Assembly (NCBI GenBank): GCA_017535665.1
Contig: JAFXTS010000005.1
Location: forward strand, 62,001-126,000
DNA: 64,000 bases
Reading direction: 5' to 3'
DNA from: Bacteroidales bacterium
GTDB lineage: Bacteria > Bacteroidota > Bacteroidia > Bacteroidales > WCHB1-69
Part shown: in pieces, positions 34,123-43,122 of the stretch
Layout: each line of letters opens with the position of its first letter
Numbering within the stretch: the stretch's first letter is position 1
The notes under the pieces: generated by a model
Database searches by the model: none
Seen by the model: only the letters and a program-made list of their open reading frames with translations
What the model was told of the DNA's origin: nothing
Translations under genes and position numbers: made by a program

Positions 34123-35256
34123 TCAACGTTTTCCCGCATAGAGGTCGTAACGGAGGAATTTGCATTCCAAAGCGCCGTTGTAAAGGGGTGTCTTTTTAGA
34201 GGGGTGTAATCCTATATGTTTGATAGCTTGCATGTTAGAGCTGATGATGAAGGCGGTACATCCTGCGTAATTTTGTTTCAACGTATCGCCAATTTCTTTG
34301 TAGAAATTGTCAATCTCTTCCATGTCGAGGCGTTCGCCGTAGGGTGGGTTGAAGATGAGGGTGGCGGGAGTTCGTTTAGGCTGGGTGTCGCGCATGGCTT
34401 TTCGGAAGAGGCGGATGAAGTCGCTCAGGCGGGCGGCTTTGACGTTGGCTTCGGCCATGCCGAGGAAGCGTGCGGAGATGTCGGAGCCGTAGAAGTTGAC
34501 GGGCACGTCATCGTGGATGTCGGCCTCGTCGGTGACGCGCTGCCACAGGCGGTGGTCGAAGTTTTTCCATCGCTCGAAGCCGTAGTGTTCGCGGAAGAAA
34601 CCTGCTGGGATGTTGAGGGCCTGCATGGCGGCCTCGATGAGGATGGTGCCGGAACCGCACATCGGGTCGATGAGGTCGCACTCGCCGTGCCAGCCCGATA
34701 GCTTGACCATGGCGGCGGCCACCACCTCGCTGATCTGTGCCGGGTGGGTGGAGACGCGGTATCCGCGCTTGTGCAGCGATTCGCCGGAGCTGTTGAGGAA
34801 CAGCGCCGCATGGTTGTTGTAGATGTGGAGGTGGAACTGCACGTCTGGCGATTCCTTGTCCACCGAAGGGCGCTGGTCGAACTTGTCGCGGAAGCGGTCG
34901 CAGACGGCGTCCTTGGCCAACTGGGCGGCAAACAGCGGTGTGCGGAACATCGAGCCGCTCATAGTGACGCTGAAAGCCAGCGTGTTGTCGGCATCCATCA
35001 GCCGTTCGGCGGGAAACTTGAAAATCTGTTCGTAAAACTGCTTGTTGTCGCGGAAGGTGAACTCGTGTACCTGCCACAGGATGCGCAACGCGTAGCGGCA
35101 GAAGTAGTTGGCACGGTACATCATGGCCATATCGCCTTCGAACTCCACGGCTCTTGTGCCGATCTGACAATTGGTGGCCCCTAATGCAGTGAGTTCCTCT
35201 TTCAGGATTTCCTCCATGCCGGCATAGGTCTTCGCAACAAATTTTTCTGAATCCAT
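34123..35256 (-). CDS. THUMP-domain RNA methyltransferase (RlmL/YpsC-like)
   Basis: This 377-residue protein joins an N-terminal THUMP RNA-binding domain (residues ~1-160) to a Rossmann-fold methyltransferase. The SAM site DPMCGSGTILIEAA and the catalytic NPPYGERL motif identify an N2-guanine RNA methyltransferase, matching the N-terminal half of E. coli RlmL (G2445 of 23S rRNA). The start at 35256 (MDSEKFVAKTY) is preferred because the upstream in-frame codons run into the batD 3' end. It is downstream of batD by 19 bases. Confidence 0.9.
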   Translation of the reverse strand: MDSEKFVAKTYAGMEEILKEELTALGATNCQIGTRAVEFEGDMAMMYRANYFCRYALRILWQVHEFTFRDNKQFYEQIFKFPAERLMDADNTLAFSVTMSGSMFRTPLFAAQLAKDAVCDRFRDKFDQRPSVDKESPDVQFHLHIYNNHAALFLNSSGESLHKRGYRVSTHPAQISEVVAAAMVKLSGWHGECDLIDPMCGSGTILIEAAMQALNIPAGFFREHYGFERWKNFDHRLWQRVTDEADIHDDVPVNFYGSDISARFLGMAEANVKAARLSDFIRLFRKAMRDTQPKRTPATLIFNPPYGERLDMEEIDNFYKEIGDTLKQNYAGCTAFIISSNMQAIKHIGLHPSKKTPLYNGALECKFLRYDLYAGKR

Positions 35257-35275
35257 TATGATAAAGATAGATACA

Positions 35276-37051
35276 TTATTTCTTTTCCATGCGGGTGATG
35301 AAGTCGCTGGCTTGCTCAAACAGTTTGCTCATCATCTCCGCTTTGTCGCCCGGAGCGAAACGGGCATATTCGCAGTCGTTGAGGGTGGCTGTGAACTGCT
35401 CAATATCCTCTTCACTCATCCCCTTGTCAATGAGTTTGTTGCGTACTGCGTCAATGGAGAGGTCGGAGAGAGGGATGCGGAACTTGTGGCCCAGGTAATC
35501 CCAAAGGGCATGCGAAATCTCCTCAAAGAAGGCGGCATCTTGTCCGGCGGCCATCAGCTTGCGGGCTTTTTTGAGACGGCGTGCCGCGATACGGTTGGCA
35601 TGGCGCACCTTCTTTTGCGTCTTGTCGCCCTTCTTGGAATGGGAACGGATGAATCGGATGATGACCAAGATGAGGATGAGCAGCAGTATCAGACAGGGAA
35701 TGAGGATGAAAAGCCACAGATACTTTGTGAAGAACGCCTTGACGGCGCTGCCAAGGTCGGTGGGTTGTGCCTCGTCTTCCTTCTTATCGCGCGTCAGGGT
35801 CTCATTCTCGCCTTTGACTTCGATGGTATATTTTTCTGTGGTAAGATTTTTGTAAGATTGGCTTTCGGGGTCGAAATAGGTGATGGTGGTGGCAGGGATT
35901 TCGTAGGTACCTTTTTGGCGCGGGATGAGGACGTACTTGAGGATTCGCTTTCCTCCTACGCTGTTGCCGTTGGTGTTAATCTGGTCGTCCACGCTGGGAT
36001 CGGTAACATCGAAGCCGTCGGGGAAGTTGAAGTCGGGGTTGTCGGCCAGCTGGAGGCTTCCTTTCCCGGAAATGGTGATGGTGAAGTCGATGGCGTCGTT
36101 GACGTTCACTTCCGTTGGTGCCAGTTCGGAGGAGAGGGTGAACTGTCCCACCAGTCCGCCGAAATGTGAGCCTTTACCCTGGATAGGCAGCGCTTTCACG
36201 TTGAGGTCGATGGCGTTAGACTTGATGGTCTTTTCAGATACATTCTGGAAGAAGCCGCTGCCCGTCACCATCTGCATATCGATGGTGATGGGGGTGATGG
36301 TGAGGGAGCCGCTTTTCTGTGGTGCTACGGCAGTCTTGTAGATTTCCCACACGGCGTACCGCTTGCCGTTGATGGTCTCGTACTTGGGCTCCGGAATTTT
36401 GTTGGGGTCATCCATCCGATACGACCACAGGTTGTTTTGCTGTGGCCATTTGATGTTGGTGGCCTGCCAGTTGGAGATGTTGTAGGTGTAAAGCCTGTAG
36501 GTGACGATGACCGTTTCGCCGTAGTAGGGGTTGCTTTTGGAGGCGGCGGCTTTCACGAACACGTCGTACTGGTTTTGAGTTGTATTGCGCTGAGGTTCAC
36601 CCCAGAAGTTGCGGAAGAAGCTGTCGAACGGGTCGCTCTGCCGGTTCTGTTGCTGTTGCCGTTGTTGGGTCTGTTGGTCCTCCTTGGTGACTTCGATGGT
36701 GACGGCGTTGCTCTTCACTTTCTTTCCACTCGCGTCGCAGGTTACGCCCGGTATGGTCTGGACACCGGTTTTGGAGGGTTTCAGCGTATAGGTGAAGGTG
36801 CGGGTGTAGGAGCTGGTCTGCTGGCCGTTGACGAAACTGATGGACTGTGAGGAGCTGACGGCAGGACCGTTCACTTTGCTGAAGTTGCCGAAGTCGGTGG
36901 AGGCCACGTTGCCGTTCTGGTCGAGGGTGACCACGTATTGGAACTGCTGGTTGACGCCCACCTTGGCGGGGGCTTTTGCCGTGCAGTTTTGTGCCAGCAT
37001 CGGCACTGCCGAACAGAGAAGTATGGTGATGAGGGTGATGAATTTTTTCAT
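35276..37051 (-). CDS. batD: BatD-like aerotolerance protein
   Basis: BatD is an exported membrane protein of the Bat (Bacteroides aerotolerance) cluster. The 591-residue protein has a signal peptide (ITLLIT-type, ending SAVPMLAQ), long beta-rich periplasmic domains with the family pattern VGVNQQFQYVVTLDQNG and NPYYGETVIVTYRLY, one membrane helix near residues 445-468 and a basic cytoplasmic tail. A Gln/Arg-rich low-complexity segment sits near residues 125-140. It follows the BatB-BatC fusion by 23 bases, the usual order. Confidence 0.92.
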   Translation of the reverse strand: MKKFITLITILLCSAVPMLAQNCTAKAPAKVGVNQQFQYVVTLDQNGNVASTDFGNFSKVNGPAVSSSQSISFVNGQQTSSYTRTFTYTLKPSKTGVQTIPGVTCDASGKKVKSNAVTIEVTKEDQQTQQRQQQQNRQSDPFDSFFRNFWGEPQRNTTQNQYDVFVKAAASKSNPYYGETVIVTYRLYTYNISNWQATNIKWPQQNNLWSYRMDDPNKIPEPKYETINGKRYAVWEIYKTAVAPQKSGSLTITPITIDMQMVTGSGFFQNVSEKTIKSNAIDLNVKALPIQGKGSHFGGLVGQFTLSSELAPTEVNVNDAIDFTITISGKGSLQLADNPDFNFPDGFDVTDPSVDDQINTNGNSVGGKRILKYVLIPRQKGTYEIPATTITYFDPESQSYKNLTTEKYTIEVKGENETLTRDKKEDEAQPTDLGSAVKAFFTKYLWLFILIPCLILLLILILVIIRFIRSHSKKGDKTQKKVRHANRIAARRLKKARKLMAAGQDAAFFEEISHALWDYLGHKFRIPLSDLSIDAVRNKLIDKGMSEEDIEQFTATLNDCEYARFAPGDKAEMMSKLFEQASDFITRMEKK

Positions 37052-37074
37052 GATAGCATCGTTCTACGTTGAGA

Positions 37075-39033
37075 TTACCAGTCCTTTTCCATGCTTTGTC
37101 GTGGGACAGGCACTAACATCTTTTCACGTTCTTTCTGTATGTCTTTCTCGTTTTGTTTCAATGCGTTAAGTTGGCGCTCTTGGGCCTTCTGATCTTCAGT
37201 TTTTTGGGGCTGCGGCTGTGAGCCTTCTTTGTTCTGCTGATCTTTTTTCTCCTGTTGGTCCCCTTGGCTTTCGCCCTGCTGTTGGTCTTTTTTCTGTTCC
37301 TGATTGCCCGACTGGTTCATCTGCTGGCTCTCTTCCTTGCGTTGCTGTTGCTGGTCTTGACCGTTGCCTTCGCCCTGCTGGTTCTGTTGCTGTTGTTGGT
37401 CTTGACCTTGCTGTCCTTGTCCTTGTCCCTGACCACCACCGCCTTCAGGAAGTAATTTCTTGGCGTACATGAGGTTGTACTTGGCATCCATGTCGGAGGG
37501 GTGGAGACGCAGGCAGCTCTTGTAGCTCTCAATGGCTTTTTGGTATTCGCTGTAGGCCAGTTGTTTAAGCGAGTCGTTGGACTCATATTCCGCCAGTTGC
37601 ATAAGGTACTGGCCGTTAGCGAGGTGGCTGTTGCCGGTGTTGTAGTGGGTGTTGGCGTTGAAGGTCTTGCCGTTGTTGAATTGCAGGAGCGAGTCGGTGA
37701 GGCGGGGGATGGAGTCGTAGTTGCCGATGCGGTAGTTGGCGGCGATTTGGTTGAAGAGGGCTTTGTCGGCGAATTGTGGGAGGGTGTCAGGGATGGTTTG
37801 ATAGATGCGGAGGGCTTGGTGGTAGAGGCTGTCGGCTTGTTCGGGCAGGTCGTAGGGTTGGTGGTCGGGGTTCAGGGAGTCGGCGGTGGCGAACATCGTG
37901 TTGGCGGCGCCGAGCAGGGGGTTGGTCTGTTCGATGGTACGATGGCGGCAGGAGGTGAGGAGGAGGGTGGCGACGAGCAGGAGGAGCGGGGCCGTGCGGT
38001 GGCGACGGCGGGTGGGTTTTGCGGCAAGGAGGAATCCGTCGATGGCGAGCAGGAGCAGCCCGGCGGCTAACGGATATTGGAATTGTGACTCGTAGGTGGT
38101 GAGCTTCACCTTGCCGAAGTCGCTCTTGGCCATCTGGTCGAGGGATTCGAAAATGGCCTCAAAGCTGGAGTGTACATTTTCGGCATGGATATATTCACCG
38201 CCTCCTTCTTGTGCTATATCTTTGAGTATCTTTTCGTTGAGTTTAGTCACCACGGGGCGTCCGTCGCGGTCGCGTTTCACATCCTTGCCGTCAGGGATGG
38301 TGGCTCCGTTGGGGGTGCCGATGCCGATGGTGAAGATGAGGATGCCGTGTTCGTGCAGCTTGCGGGCGGCGACGAGGGCATCTTCCGCGTGGTCCTCGCC
38401 ATCGGAGATGAGGATAATGGCTTTCTGGACGAGGGTGGATGTGTCGCTGGACGGTTGCTCTTCGTCATCTTCCAACGAGATGCCCAAGGCAGCGGCGGAG
38501 CGGTACAAGGCTTCGGAGAGGTCGGTGCCCTGTATGGATAATTTGCTGGTGTTGAGCAGGTTGATGGAGTTCTTGGCAAACTCGTAGTCGGTGGTGGCGG
38601 GGAGGGCCACTTCGGCGGTGCCGGCAAAGACCACAGCCCCCACGCGGTTGCCATTCATCTTGTTGATACAATGGTTGATGGCCATCTTACAGGCTTCCAG
38701 ACGGGTGGGCTTCACATCCTGTGCATCCATACTTTTCGACACGTCAAGACAGAAAAGCACATCCACACCGCTGCGGGTGGCGGAGATCTCCTTGCCCGGT
38801 GTGCGTGGGTTGGCGGCCGCGAGGATGAAAAAGGATAAGGCCATCATGCAGAGACCGAACTTGATGTGAGGCATCGCCTTGCGGCGGTTGAGCTGCAGAC
38901 GGGCTAATAGCGGGGCATCGATATTTTTAAGGAATCGTTTACGGTCGATGAAAAGCAGAATTACATAACCTGCCACCAGTGCGAGAATGATGAATAGGAG
39001 ATATAGAAGTTTCTGATTTTCAAATACTAACAT
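37075..39033 (-). CDS. Fused BatB-BatC aerotolerance protein (VWA + TPR)
   Basis: Residues 1-340 are BatB: two N-terminal helices, a von Willebrand A domain with the metal site DVSKS (Asp97, Ser99, Ser101) and a C-terminal membrane helix near 320-337. Residues ~345 onward are BatC: TPR repeats (NTHYNTGNSHLANGQY, YQKAIESYKSCLRLHPSD) and a very long Gln/Glu/Lys-rich tail. At the junction a hydrophobic run ends in the lipobox-like LLTSC (Cys362), which looks like the old lipoprotein signal of a separate BatC. The 652-residue length equals the two proteins added. No batA, moxR or DUF58 gene lies upstream. Confidence 0.88.
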   Translation of the reverse strand: MLVFENQKLLYLLFIILALVAGYVILLFIDRKRFLKNIDAPLLARLQLNRRKAMPHIKFGLCMMALSFFILAAANPRTPGKEISATRSGVDVLFCLDVSKSMDAQDVKPTRLEACKMAINHCINKMNGNRVGAVVFAGTAEVALPATTDYEFAKNSINLLNTSKLSIQGTDLSEALYRSAAALGISLEDDEEQPSSDTSTLVQKAIILISDGEDHAEDALVAARKLHEHGILIFTIGIGTPNGATIPDGKDVKRDRDGRPVVTKLNEKILKDIAQEGGGEYIHAENVHSSFEAIFESLDQMAKSDFGKVKLTTYESQFQYPLAAGLLLLAIDGFLLAAKPTRRRHRTAPLLLLVATLLLTSCRHRTIEQTNPLLGAANTMFATADSLNPDHQPYDLPEQADSLYHQALRIYQTIPDTLPQFADKALFNQIAANYRIGNYDSIPRLTDSLLQFNNGKTFNANTHYNTGNSHLANGQYLMQLAEYESNDSLKQLAYSEYQKAIESYKSCLRLHPSDMDAKYNLMYAKKLLPEGGGGQGQGQGQQGQDQQQQQNQQGEGNGQDQQQQRKEESQQMNQSGNQEQKKDQQQGESQGDQQEKKDQQNKEGSQPQPQKTEDQKAQERQLNALKQNEKDIQKEREKMLVPVPRQSMEKDW

Positions 39034-39060
39034 AAAATATTTCTTTATATTTTAAGGATG

Positions 39061-39068
39061 CAAATTTA
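39061..39068 (-). promoter_or_regulatory. -7 box TAAATTTG of the bat genes
   Basis: Minus-strand TAAATTTG, 28 bases before the fusion gene, showing that this two-gene bat cluster has its own promoter. Confidence 0.6.
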
Positions 39069-39131
39069 CGCGTTTTTTCCGAATTATTTTCTTGCTAAAT
39101 AAATTTTCTGAACTATCTTGAAAAAATGCCG

Positions 39132-39139
39132 TATTTTTG
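39132..39139 (+). promoter_or_regulatory. -7 box TATTTTTG of the AbiEi-like gene
   Basis: Matches TAnnTTTG and ends only nine bases before the ATG at 39148, so the transcript is likely leaderless or nearly so. Confidence 0.65.
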
Positions 39140-39147
39140 CAGCCGTT

Positions 39148-39768
39148 ATGACCTTTCAGCAATTCCATCATCAATTTTCATCCTTCGGATGTGTTACGAC
39201 CGAACAACTTCGTGAGGCCGATTGCGCTTTCGACAAAAACAGCCTTACGCGATGGTGCCAGAATGGTTATTTGGTGAAGGTGAGAAATGGGCTTTATCTT
39301 TTTCCCGAATTTTTAGAAAATAGTGAATTTCAATATTTTATTGCAAATTCTATCTATCCAGATTCTTATGTCAGCCTTCATTCGGCCCTGACCTATCACG
39401 GCTATCTTCCCAACCCACTTTCGCCCCAGTTGAGCAGTATAACAATTCATAAAACCAAGGAATTTCGTAATATATTGGGGAATTTTGACTATAGAAAAGT
39501 GAAATCGGAGCTGTTTTTTGGTTATGAAGAGATAGGGGAGAAGCCCTTCTCGTTTTTGATGTCCACTCCCGAGAAGGCCTTGCTTGACCTTTTTTATCTT
39601 TTCCCCATCTATTATGATACGGAACAAAAGTTGCGTAATTTTGCCATTGATGAGCGAAAAATTTTCGAAAATTGGGATAGTCGATTGATGTATGAGTATC
39701 TGCAATTATTTGAAAATCAGGCTTTAGAAAACAGGTTTTCAATTTTTGCCAAAATGTACGGACTATAA
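39148..39768 (+). CDS. AbiEi-like antitoxin/transcription regulator without toxin
   Basis: This 206-residue protein has an N-terminal winged-helix region (VTTEQLREADCAFDKNSLTRW, then YLVKVRNGLYLFPE) and a C-terminal domain with the AbiEi pattern VSLHSALTYHGYL and MSTPEKALLDLFYL. AbiEi proteins repress and neutralise the AbiEii nucleotidyltransferase toxin. No AbiEii gene follows: the next gene is corA. It could be a lone regulator, or protect against a toxin elsewhere. The in-frame codons before 39148 overlap the promoter box and are not used. Confidence 0.78.
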   Translation: MTFQQFHHQFSSFGCVTTEQLREADCAFDKNSLTRWCQNGYLVKVRNGLYLFPEFLENSEFQYFIANSIYPDSYVSLHSALTYHGYLPNPLSPQLSSITIHKTKEFRNILGNFDYRKVKSELFFGYEEIGEKPFSFLMSTPEKALLDLFYLFPIYYDTEQKLRNFAIDERKIFENWDSRLMYEYLQLFENQALENRFSIFAKMYGL

Positions 39769-39830
39769 ATCGGGCAGTTTTCATCACTTTTTCTGTTTTA
39801 AAGGGTGTAACTTTTTTCAAAAAAAATGCG

Positions 39831-39838
39831 TATTTTTG
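39831..39838 (+). promoter_or_regulatory. -7 box TATTTTTG of corA
   Basis: Matches TAnnTTTG and gives a leader of about 65 bases before the corA ATG. Confidence 0.65.
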
Positions 39839-39894
39839 CCGCGTAATTGTAAACATAGTACGAATGTAGGATTTAGTTTTGTCCTTAAAAAGGA

Positions 39895-39904
39895 AAGGAG
39901 GTGA
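39895..39904 (+). promoter_or_regulatory. Perfect Shine-Dalgarno sequence before corA
   Basis: AAGGAGGTGA lies four bases before the ATG at 39909. It is a full-length complement of the 16S rRNA 3' end, unlike the leaders of the other genes in this window, and it fixes the start codon. Confidence 0.85.
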
Positions 39905-39908
39905 AATA

Positions 39909-40823
39909 ATGGTGGATACGATTAGTTTCGGTATGCTGAAATGGCATCATATCACGAATCCCACTGTGGAAGATATGGATTTTTTGAAGAACAACTTCCA
40001 TTTTCACCCTCTGGACATTGAAGACTGCTACAGTTTCGTACAGCGCCCAAAGATAGACGTTTACGACGATTATTATTTCCTAGTGCTTCATTTCCCGATT
40101 CTTGATGCTCGCACCAATTTGGTGAGAACCGAGGAAACCAAGATCTTCTGGGGCCATGATTTCATCATCACGGTGGGCAATTCGCACTATGTGGTGCAGG
40201 ATTTGTTCAACCTGACGAAGATGGACCCCGAGGAGATGGAGGAGGATGAGCAGATTGGCGGTACCAGCGACGGTATTTTGTACAAAGTGCTGTATCGCAT
40301 GATGAAAGAGACCTTCTTGCTTGTGGAAAAGTTGGGCACCGAGCTGGAGGCCATTAACCGCGATTTGTTTAGCAGAAAGTCGGAAAAGACCATCGAAAGG
40401 ATGTCGATTTTCCGCAAAAATATCATCCAGTTGAATACCATGTTCAAACCGCAACTGCGTCTGTTCCACCTGTTTGAGTCTGGCGATGTGAAAGGTTATG
40501 TGGAGGACATGGAGGACTACTGGGGTAATATTCTCGACTTTTACCAGAAGATGTGGGATATGGTGGATGACTATGGCGAGTTGGTGGCCGGTCTGTCCAG
40601 CACTTTTGATTCGTTGCAGACCAACCGTACCAACGAGATTATGCGCGTGCTGACCATCATCTCCACGATCGTGCTGCCGTTGACCTTCTTCACGGGTTTG
40701 TATGGTATGAACGTAGGGCTGCCATTTGCCGACAAGGCATGGGCGTTCTGGGGCGTACTGGTGGTATGTGTGGTGACGGTGGTGGTGCTGCTGATTTTCT
40801 TTAAGAGAAAACGCTGGATGTGA
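39909..40823 (+). CDS. corA: CorA family magnesium/divalent cation transporter
   Basis: CorA forms a pentameric magnesium channel in the inner membrane. The 304-residue protein has a large N-terminal cytoplasmic funnel domain and two C-terminal membrane helices, with the selectivity motif YGMN (FFTGLYGMNVG) just after the first one and a basic tail (FFKRKRWM). The long stalk helix with many Glu and Asp residues is visible. The start at 39909 is set by the strong ribosome binding site. The leader between -7 box and start is short, and I see no M-box fold in it. Confidence 0.93.
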   Translation: MVDTISFGMLKWHHITNPTVEDMDFLKNNFHFHPLDIEDCYSFVQRPKIDVYDDYYFLVLHFPILDARTNLVRTEETKIFWGHDFIITVGNSHYVVQDLFNLTKMDPEEMEEDEQIGGTSDGILYKVLYRMMKETFLLVEKLGTELEAINRDLFSRKSEKTIERMSIFRKNIIQLNTMFKPQLRLFHLFESGDVKGYVEDMEDYWGNILDFYQKMWDMVDDYGELVAGLSSTFDSLQTNRTNEIMRVLTIISTIVLPLTFFTGLYGMNVGLPFADKAWAFWGVLVVCVVTVVVLLIFFKRKRWM

Positions 40824-40840
40824 GCGTTTTGCAGCTGTGT

Positions 40841-43093
40841 TTACAGCAGGTCAAATCCCACGCGCTGTATTTTTTCCAGATTGTCGATTTTATGTAACTG
40901 TTCAATCAATTCGTTGAGCGACTTGGCATTTTCGATGTAGAGCATCAGTTCGCCGGTGAACACGCCATTTTTGGAGGCGATATTGAGCGAGCGGATGTTG
41001 AGATTGTGTTGTACGGAGATGATGTCGATGATTTCCTTGATCATGCCTTTTCGGTCGAAACCCTCCATGCGAACACCTGACAAGAAGGTGATTTCCTGGT
41101 CTTTACGCCATTTTGCCTTGATGATACGGTTGCCGAATTTCGACATCTGTTCGATGGCTTCCGGGCAGTTGGTGCGGTGTACGATGATTTCGTCGCTCGA
41201 GATCTGGAAGCCTACCACCTGGTCGCCGGGGATGGGCTTGCAGCAGGGCGCAATGATGTGTTTGATTTTTTCGGAGGAAGACTCGTCGAGCATGAAGATT
41301 TCCGGATTCTTCTCCAACTCTTCATCCAGAAGTTTGTCGAGTGACTTCTTGGAAAGCTCGTCGCTGATGTTGCGCTGGAAACTCTCGAGGTTTTTGTTTT
41401 TGGCATCGGAGATGATCTGTTGGATTCTCTCTTTCGACATTTTGCCCGATGCGATATATTTGTAAAACTCGTATTCGGAGCGTATCTTGGTGGCAGCCCG
41501 CACTTTACCCTTGTTGGCATCGTTGCACTCAAAGCCCAACTCTTGGAAGTAGTTGTTGAGGATGCGTTCGCCCTCTTCCTTATATTTCTTTTGTTCGAGG
41601 CGGATGGCCTCCTTGATGCACTCTTTGGCGCGGGTGGTTTTCACGAAGTCGAACCACTCTACGGTGGGGTATTGGTTCTTGGAGGTGATGATTTCGAGCT
41701 GGTCGCCGTTTTTCAGCACGTAGTTACGGGGCACGATTTCGGCGTTGACCTTGCCGCCGAGGCACTTGTTGCCGAGGTTGCTATGGAGGTCGTAGGCGAA
41801 GTCGAGCACGGTGGAGCCGGCCGGCAGGGTGCGCATGTCGCCTTTCGGGGTAAATACGAAGACCTCTTTGAGACCGAGGTTGAGTTTGATTTCATTGAGG
41901 AAGTCGAGGGCGGTGCTGTCGTCGCTCTTGAGGATTTCACGGATTTTGGTGAGCCACTCTTCCACGCGGTTGTCGTACTCTTGCGGGGTGCGGTCGGCTT
42001 CTTTATATTTATAGTGTGCGGCGATACCTCGTTCGGCAATCTCGTCCATACGGTGCGAACGTATCTGTACTTCTATCCACTTGCCGCTCTTGCTCATCAC
42101 GGTGGTGTGGAGGGCCTGGTAGCCGTTGGGTTTCGGGTTCGAGAGGAAGTCGCGGATACGGTCGGGCTTGTTGTGTGGGTATATCTTGCTGACAATACGG
42201 AAGATATCCCAGCACCGCTTGATTTCGTCCTGCGGTTCGGCTTCGAAGACAAACCGTACGGCGAACACATCGTAAACGCCTTCGAAGTCGCATTTCTGGC
42301 GTTCCATTTTCTGGAAGATGGAGCAGATGGATTTGGTGCGGCCTGAAACGGTGGCCTCAATGCCTTCTGCCTTGAGTTGCTCTTCGATGGGGGTGATGAA
42401 GTCCTTGATCAACGTTTCACGGTTCTTCTCGGTGTCTTTCAGTTTGTTATAGATCATGCGGTAGTTGTTGGGGTCGGTATATCGCATGGCATAGTCTTCG
42501 AGTTCGCTCTTGATATTGTACAGACCGAGACGGTGGGCGATGGGGACGTAGAAATAGGTGGTTTCGGAGGATATTTTCCACTGTTTTTCGGGCGGCATGG
42601 CGTCGAGGGTGCGCATATTGTGCAGGCGGTCGGCGAGTTTGATGAGGATGACGCGCACATCTTCCGACATGGAGAGGCAGATCTTCTTGAAGGTCTCTGC
42701 CTGGATGGATTCGTTCTGGCTGAAGGGAAGGTTTTCGATTTTGGTGAGGCCGTCGATGATGCGGGCCACCTTGTCGCCGAACATCTCATTGATATCCTCG
42801 AGGGTGTAGTCGGTGTCTTCCACCACGTCGTGCAGCAGGGAGCACACCACGGAGGTGGTGCCGAGGTTGATGTCCTTTACCACAATCTTGGCGACGGCGA
42901 GCGGGTGGTAGATGTAGGGTTCGCCACTTTTGCGGCGCATATCCTTGTGAGCCTTGACGGCGAGGGCCATGGCTTTGTGGATGCTGTTGCGCTGCTGCAG
43001 GGTGGTCTTGTCCCAGATCAGGTTAAGCAGTTCGCGGTATTTGTTGAGGATGGTTTTACGCTCAAGTTCGGCGTCGGGGATATAAGGTTCCAT
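40841..43093 (-). CDS. Bifunctional (p)ppGpp synthetase/hydrolase, RelA/SpoT
   Basis: The 750-residue protein governs the stringent response. Domains in order are the HD hydrolase (HDVVEDT, with His88, Asp89, Glu92 and Asp93 intact), the synthetase (YDVFAVRFVFE and PKPNGYQALHTTV), TGS (VFTPKGDMRTLPAGSTVLDFAY), a helical/zinc-finger region with CCKPIPGD, and a C-terminal ACT domain. Intact HD residues show it can also degrade (p)ppGpp. It is followed closely by its own operon end; nth and the symporter are transcribed towards it from upstream. Confidence 0.95.
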   Translation of the reverse strand: MEPYIPDAELERKTILNKYRELLNLIWDKTTLQQRNSIHKAMALAVKAHKDMRRKSGEPYIYHPLAVAKIVVKDINLGTTSVVCSLLHDVVEDTDYTLEDINEMFGDKVARIIDGLTKIENLPFSQNESIQAETFKKICLSMSEDVRVILIKLADRLHNMRTLDAMPPEKQWKISSETTYFYVPIAHRLGLYNIKSELEDYAMRYTDPNNYRMIYNKLKDTEKNRETLIKDFITPIEEQLKAEGIEATVSGRTKSICSIFQKMERQKCDFEGVYDVFAVRFVFEAEPQDEIKRCWDIFRIVSKIYPHNKPDRIRDFLSNPKPNGYQALHTTVMSKSGKWIEVQIRSHRMDEIAERGIAAHYKYKEADRTPQEYDNRVEEWLTKIREILKSDDSTALDFLNEIKLNLGLKEVFVFTPKGDMRTLPAGSTVLDFAYDLHSNLGNKCLGGKVNAEIVPRNYVLKNGDQLEIITSKNQYPTVEWFDFVKTTRAKECIKEAIRLEQKKYKEEGERILNNYFQELGFECNDANKGKVRAATKIRSEYEFYKYIASGKMSKERIQQIISDAKNKNLESFQRNISDELSKKSLDKLLDEELEKNPEIFMLDESSSEKIKHIIAPCCKPIPGDQVVGFQISSDEIIVHRTNCPEAIEQMSKFGNRIIKAKWRKDQEITFLSGVRMEGFDRKGMIKEIIDIISVQHNLNIRSLNIASKNGVFTGELMLYIENAKSLNELIEQLHKIDNLEKIQRVGFDLL

Positions 43094-43122
43094 GGTTATT
43101 GGGGTTGGATTTTCGATGATTT

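Noticed and set aside
37205..37440. Gln-rich repeats in the Bat fusion as a separate repeat element
   Set aside because: The stretch is in frame and such Gln/Lys/Glu-rich tails are usual in BatC proteins.
42100..42180. RIRD instead of RXKD in the Rel synthetase region as a sign of lost synthetase activity
   Set aside because: From recall, Arg-Arg variants at this place are common in Bacteroidota Rel proteins, and the PKPNGYQALHT block is intact.
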